Below are positions 5,628 to 6,517 of a stretch of 6,517 bases of DNA, one piece after another. Source of the stretch: an uncultured Thermoanaerobacteraceae bacterium (GTDB lineage: Bacteria; Bacillota; DSM-12270; Thermacetogeniales; Thermacetogeniaceae); NCBI GenBank assembly GCA_937914965.1, contig CALGIY010000375.1:1-6517 (forward strand), given 5' to 3'. The notes beneath the pieces are model-generated. The model ran no database searches, had not been told where the DNA came from, and saw nothing but the letters and a program-made list of their open reading frames with translations. Every line of letters begins with the position of its first letter. Within the stretch, counting starts at the first letter, position 1. Made by a program: the position numbers and the translations under genes.

Positions 5628-6517
5628 CGATTCATCCCTTCCCCGGCAGCACTCATTTTTACCATTTCCGAGAGCACCCTGACAATGTCCGTTAAATCCC
5701 GGCTTTCCAGAATTTCATCAGTGGTGTGGGCGTTCTGCATCCCTACACCAAGATTTGCTATTGCCAAACCCGCTGCATTAAAAATATTAGCATCACTCCC
5801 GCCACCGCTGGTCTCTATCTTCACTTCTAAACCGACCCTCTCCACAGCTCGGGCAGCAAACTTCACCACGGGCCCTTCCGGGTCAAGCCGGTACTCCGGA
5901 TACTCAAAAACCATCTGCATCTTACTGCTTGCCCCCGGGATCTCATTGATGCGTTCGAACTCTCTGGTGATATCTTCAGTAATCGCATCAAGCTTCCCCC
6001 GGTCCAAGCTTCTGGCTTCCCCTTCAACGAAAACCGCATCTGGGACGATATTGGTAGCTTTACCACCTTTGATAATCCCGATATTGGATGTGGTCTCCTC
6101 ATCTATTCTTCCCAACCGGAGCTTGGAGATCACCTCACTGGCAATTCTGATGGCATTTACTCCCCGTTCCGGTTCAAATCCAGCATGAGCAGCTTTCCCC
6201 CGCACAGTTACATGGAAGACATTCTGTGCCGGTGCAGCTATAATAATTGTTCCGGGAGCACCAGTGGAATCAAGTATATAACCCGCTCGTGACTTAAGTT
6301 TGCTGGTATCAAAGTTCTTGCTCCCCAGCAGTCCCTGTTCCTCTCCTACGGTCACAAGGATTTCCAGAGGGCCGTGCGGATGATCCCCCTCATGGATCAT
6401 CTCTAATACTTCCAGGATGGCGGCTATACCCGCTTTGTCATCACCACCCAGGATGGTATCACACATTTCAGTCTGAAAACCCTCAGTACACCCTCTAAGA
6501 GCAATATCATCAATAAC
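5624..6517 (-). CDS. PepT-like M20 family metallopeptidase, N-terminus cut by the window edge
   Basis: M20 enzymes are two-zinc cytosolic exopeptidases; the PepT-like branch resembles tripeptidase T and is often annotated peptidase T-like protein or YqjE. The visible 297 residues are in frame to the right edge and lack the first zinc His. Seen are TILGGDDKAGIAA with the bridging Asp (residue 26 here), VGEEQG with the general-base and zinc Glu (59, 60), YILDSTGAPG with zinc Asp (83), a dimerisation lid at about 105-220 starting VTVRGKAAHAG, and the C-terminal SGGGSDANIFN and NAHTTDE with the last zinc His (about 264). All core ligands in view are intact. The ATG at 6466 is internal, since conserved sequence continues upstream. 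The stop overlaps the TTG of the DUF3866 gene, marking one operon. Specificity (tripeptides or another small amide) cannot be told. Confidence 0.88.
   Translation of the reverse strand, partial: VIDDIALRGCTEGFQTEMCDTILGGDDKAGIAAILEVLEMIHEGDHPHGPLEILVTVGEEQGLLGSKNFDTSKLKSRAGYILDSTGAPGTIIIAAPAQNVFHVTVRGKAAHAGFEPERGVNAIRIASEVISKLRLGRIDEETTSNIGIIKGGKATNIVPDAVFVEGEARSLDRGKLDAITEDITREFERINEIPGASSKMQMVFEYPEYRLDPEGPVVKFAARAVERVGLEVKIETSGGGSDANIFNAAGLAIANLGVGMQNAHTTDEILESRDLTDIVRVLSEMVKMSAAGEGMNR

Noticed and set aside
5580..6188. 202-codon plus-strand frame opposite the M20 peptidase
   Set aside because: It lies antisense to a gene with intact catalytic motifs. Its Ser/Pro-rich composition is typical of a shadow frame.

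Overview
The window reads as core chromosome of an endospore-forming Firmicute. The evidence is spoIIM, a xerD with a sigma-H-like promoter, and the grouping of a NudF-type Nudix hydrolase, an EndoQ-type PHP nuclease, SpoIIM, a small membrane protein and XerD, which resembles Bacillus and many Clostridia. Intermediate base composition, TTG/GTG starts and a PepT-like/DUF3866 pair upstream lean towards a Clostridia lineage of the Peptococcaceae/Desulfotomaculum kind. That placement is inference.

Every convincing gene is on the minus strand, so transcription runs from the right end to the left. First comes the tail of a PepT-like M20 metallopeptidase (5624-6517, entering from outside the window). 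Next are a DUF3866 protein (4545-5627), a NudF-type ADP-ribose pyrophosphatase (3956-4513) and an EndoQ-like PHP/zinc-finger/HhH nuclease (2778-3962). These four are tightly packed or overlapping (TTGA and ATGTTAA junctions, one 31-nt gap), so they are probably one transcript. A 172-nt gap (2606-2777) follows, holding a REP-like palindrome and a doubtful 42-codon frame. Then come a divergent ComB-like protein (1901-2569), spoIIM (1197-1826, with a possible sigma-E promoter), an 85-residue single-pass membrane protein (841-1098), and xerD, which runs off the left edge (1-735).

xerD starts at TTG and has no stop inside the window, so an ATG-to-stop search misses it. Its reading frame is intact over all 245 visible codons. 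Just before it lies a compact control region: a hairpin with a T-run, probably ending the spoIIM-side transcript, overlaps an excellent match to the sigma-H consensus (GGAGGAGTT, 11 nt, GTGGAAT). The last visible XerD residues read ITPQI where the family normally has ITPH; that histidine is part of the active site.

Functionally the window joins nucleotide and DNA sanitation (NudF, EndoQ), sporulation and chromosome resolution (SpoIIM, XerD) and peptide turnover (PepT-like), with two conserved proteins of unclear role (DUF3866, ComB-like). I see no tRNA, rRNA, CRISPR array, insertion sequence or phage genes, and no clear new multi-gene system. The most notable points are the promoter/terminator overlap before xerD, the XerD active-site substitution, the ComB-like protein with an altered motif, and the REP-like palindrome.
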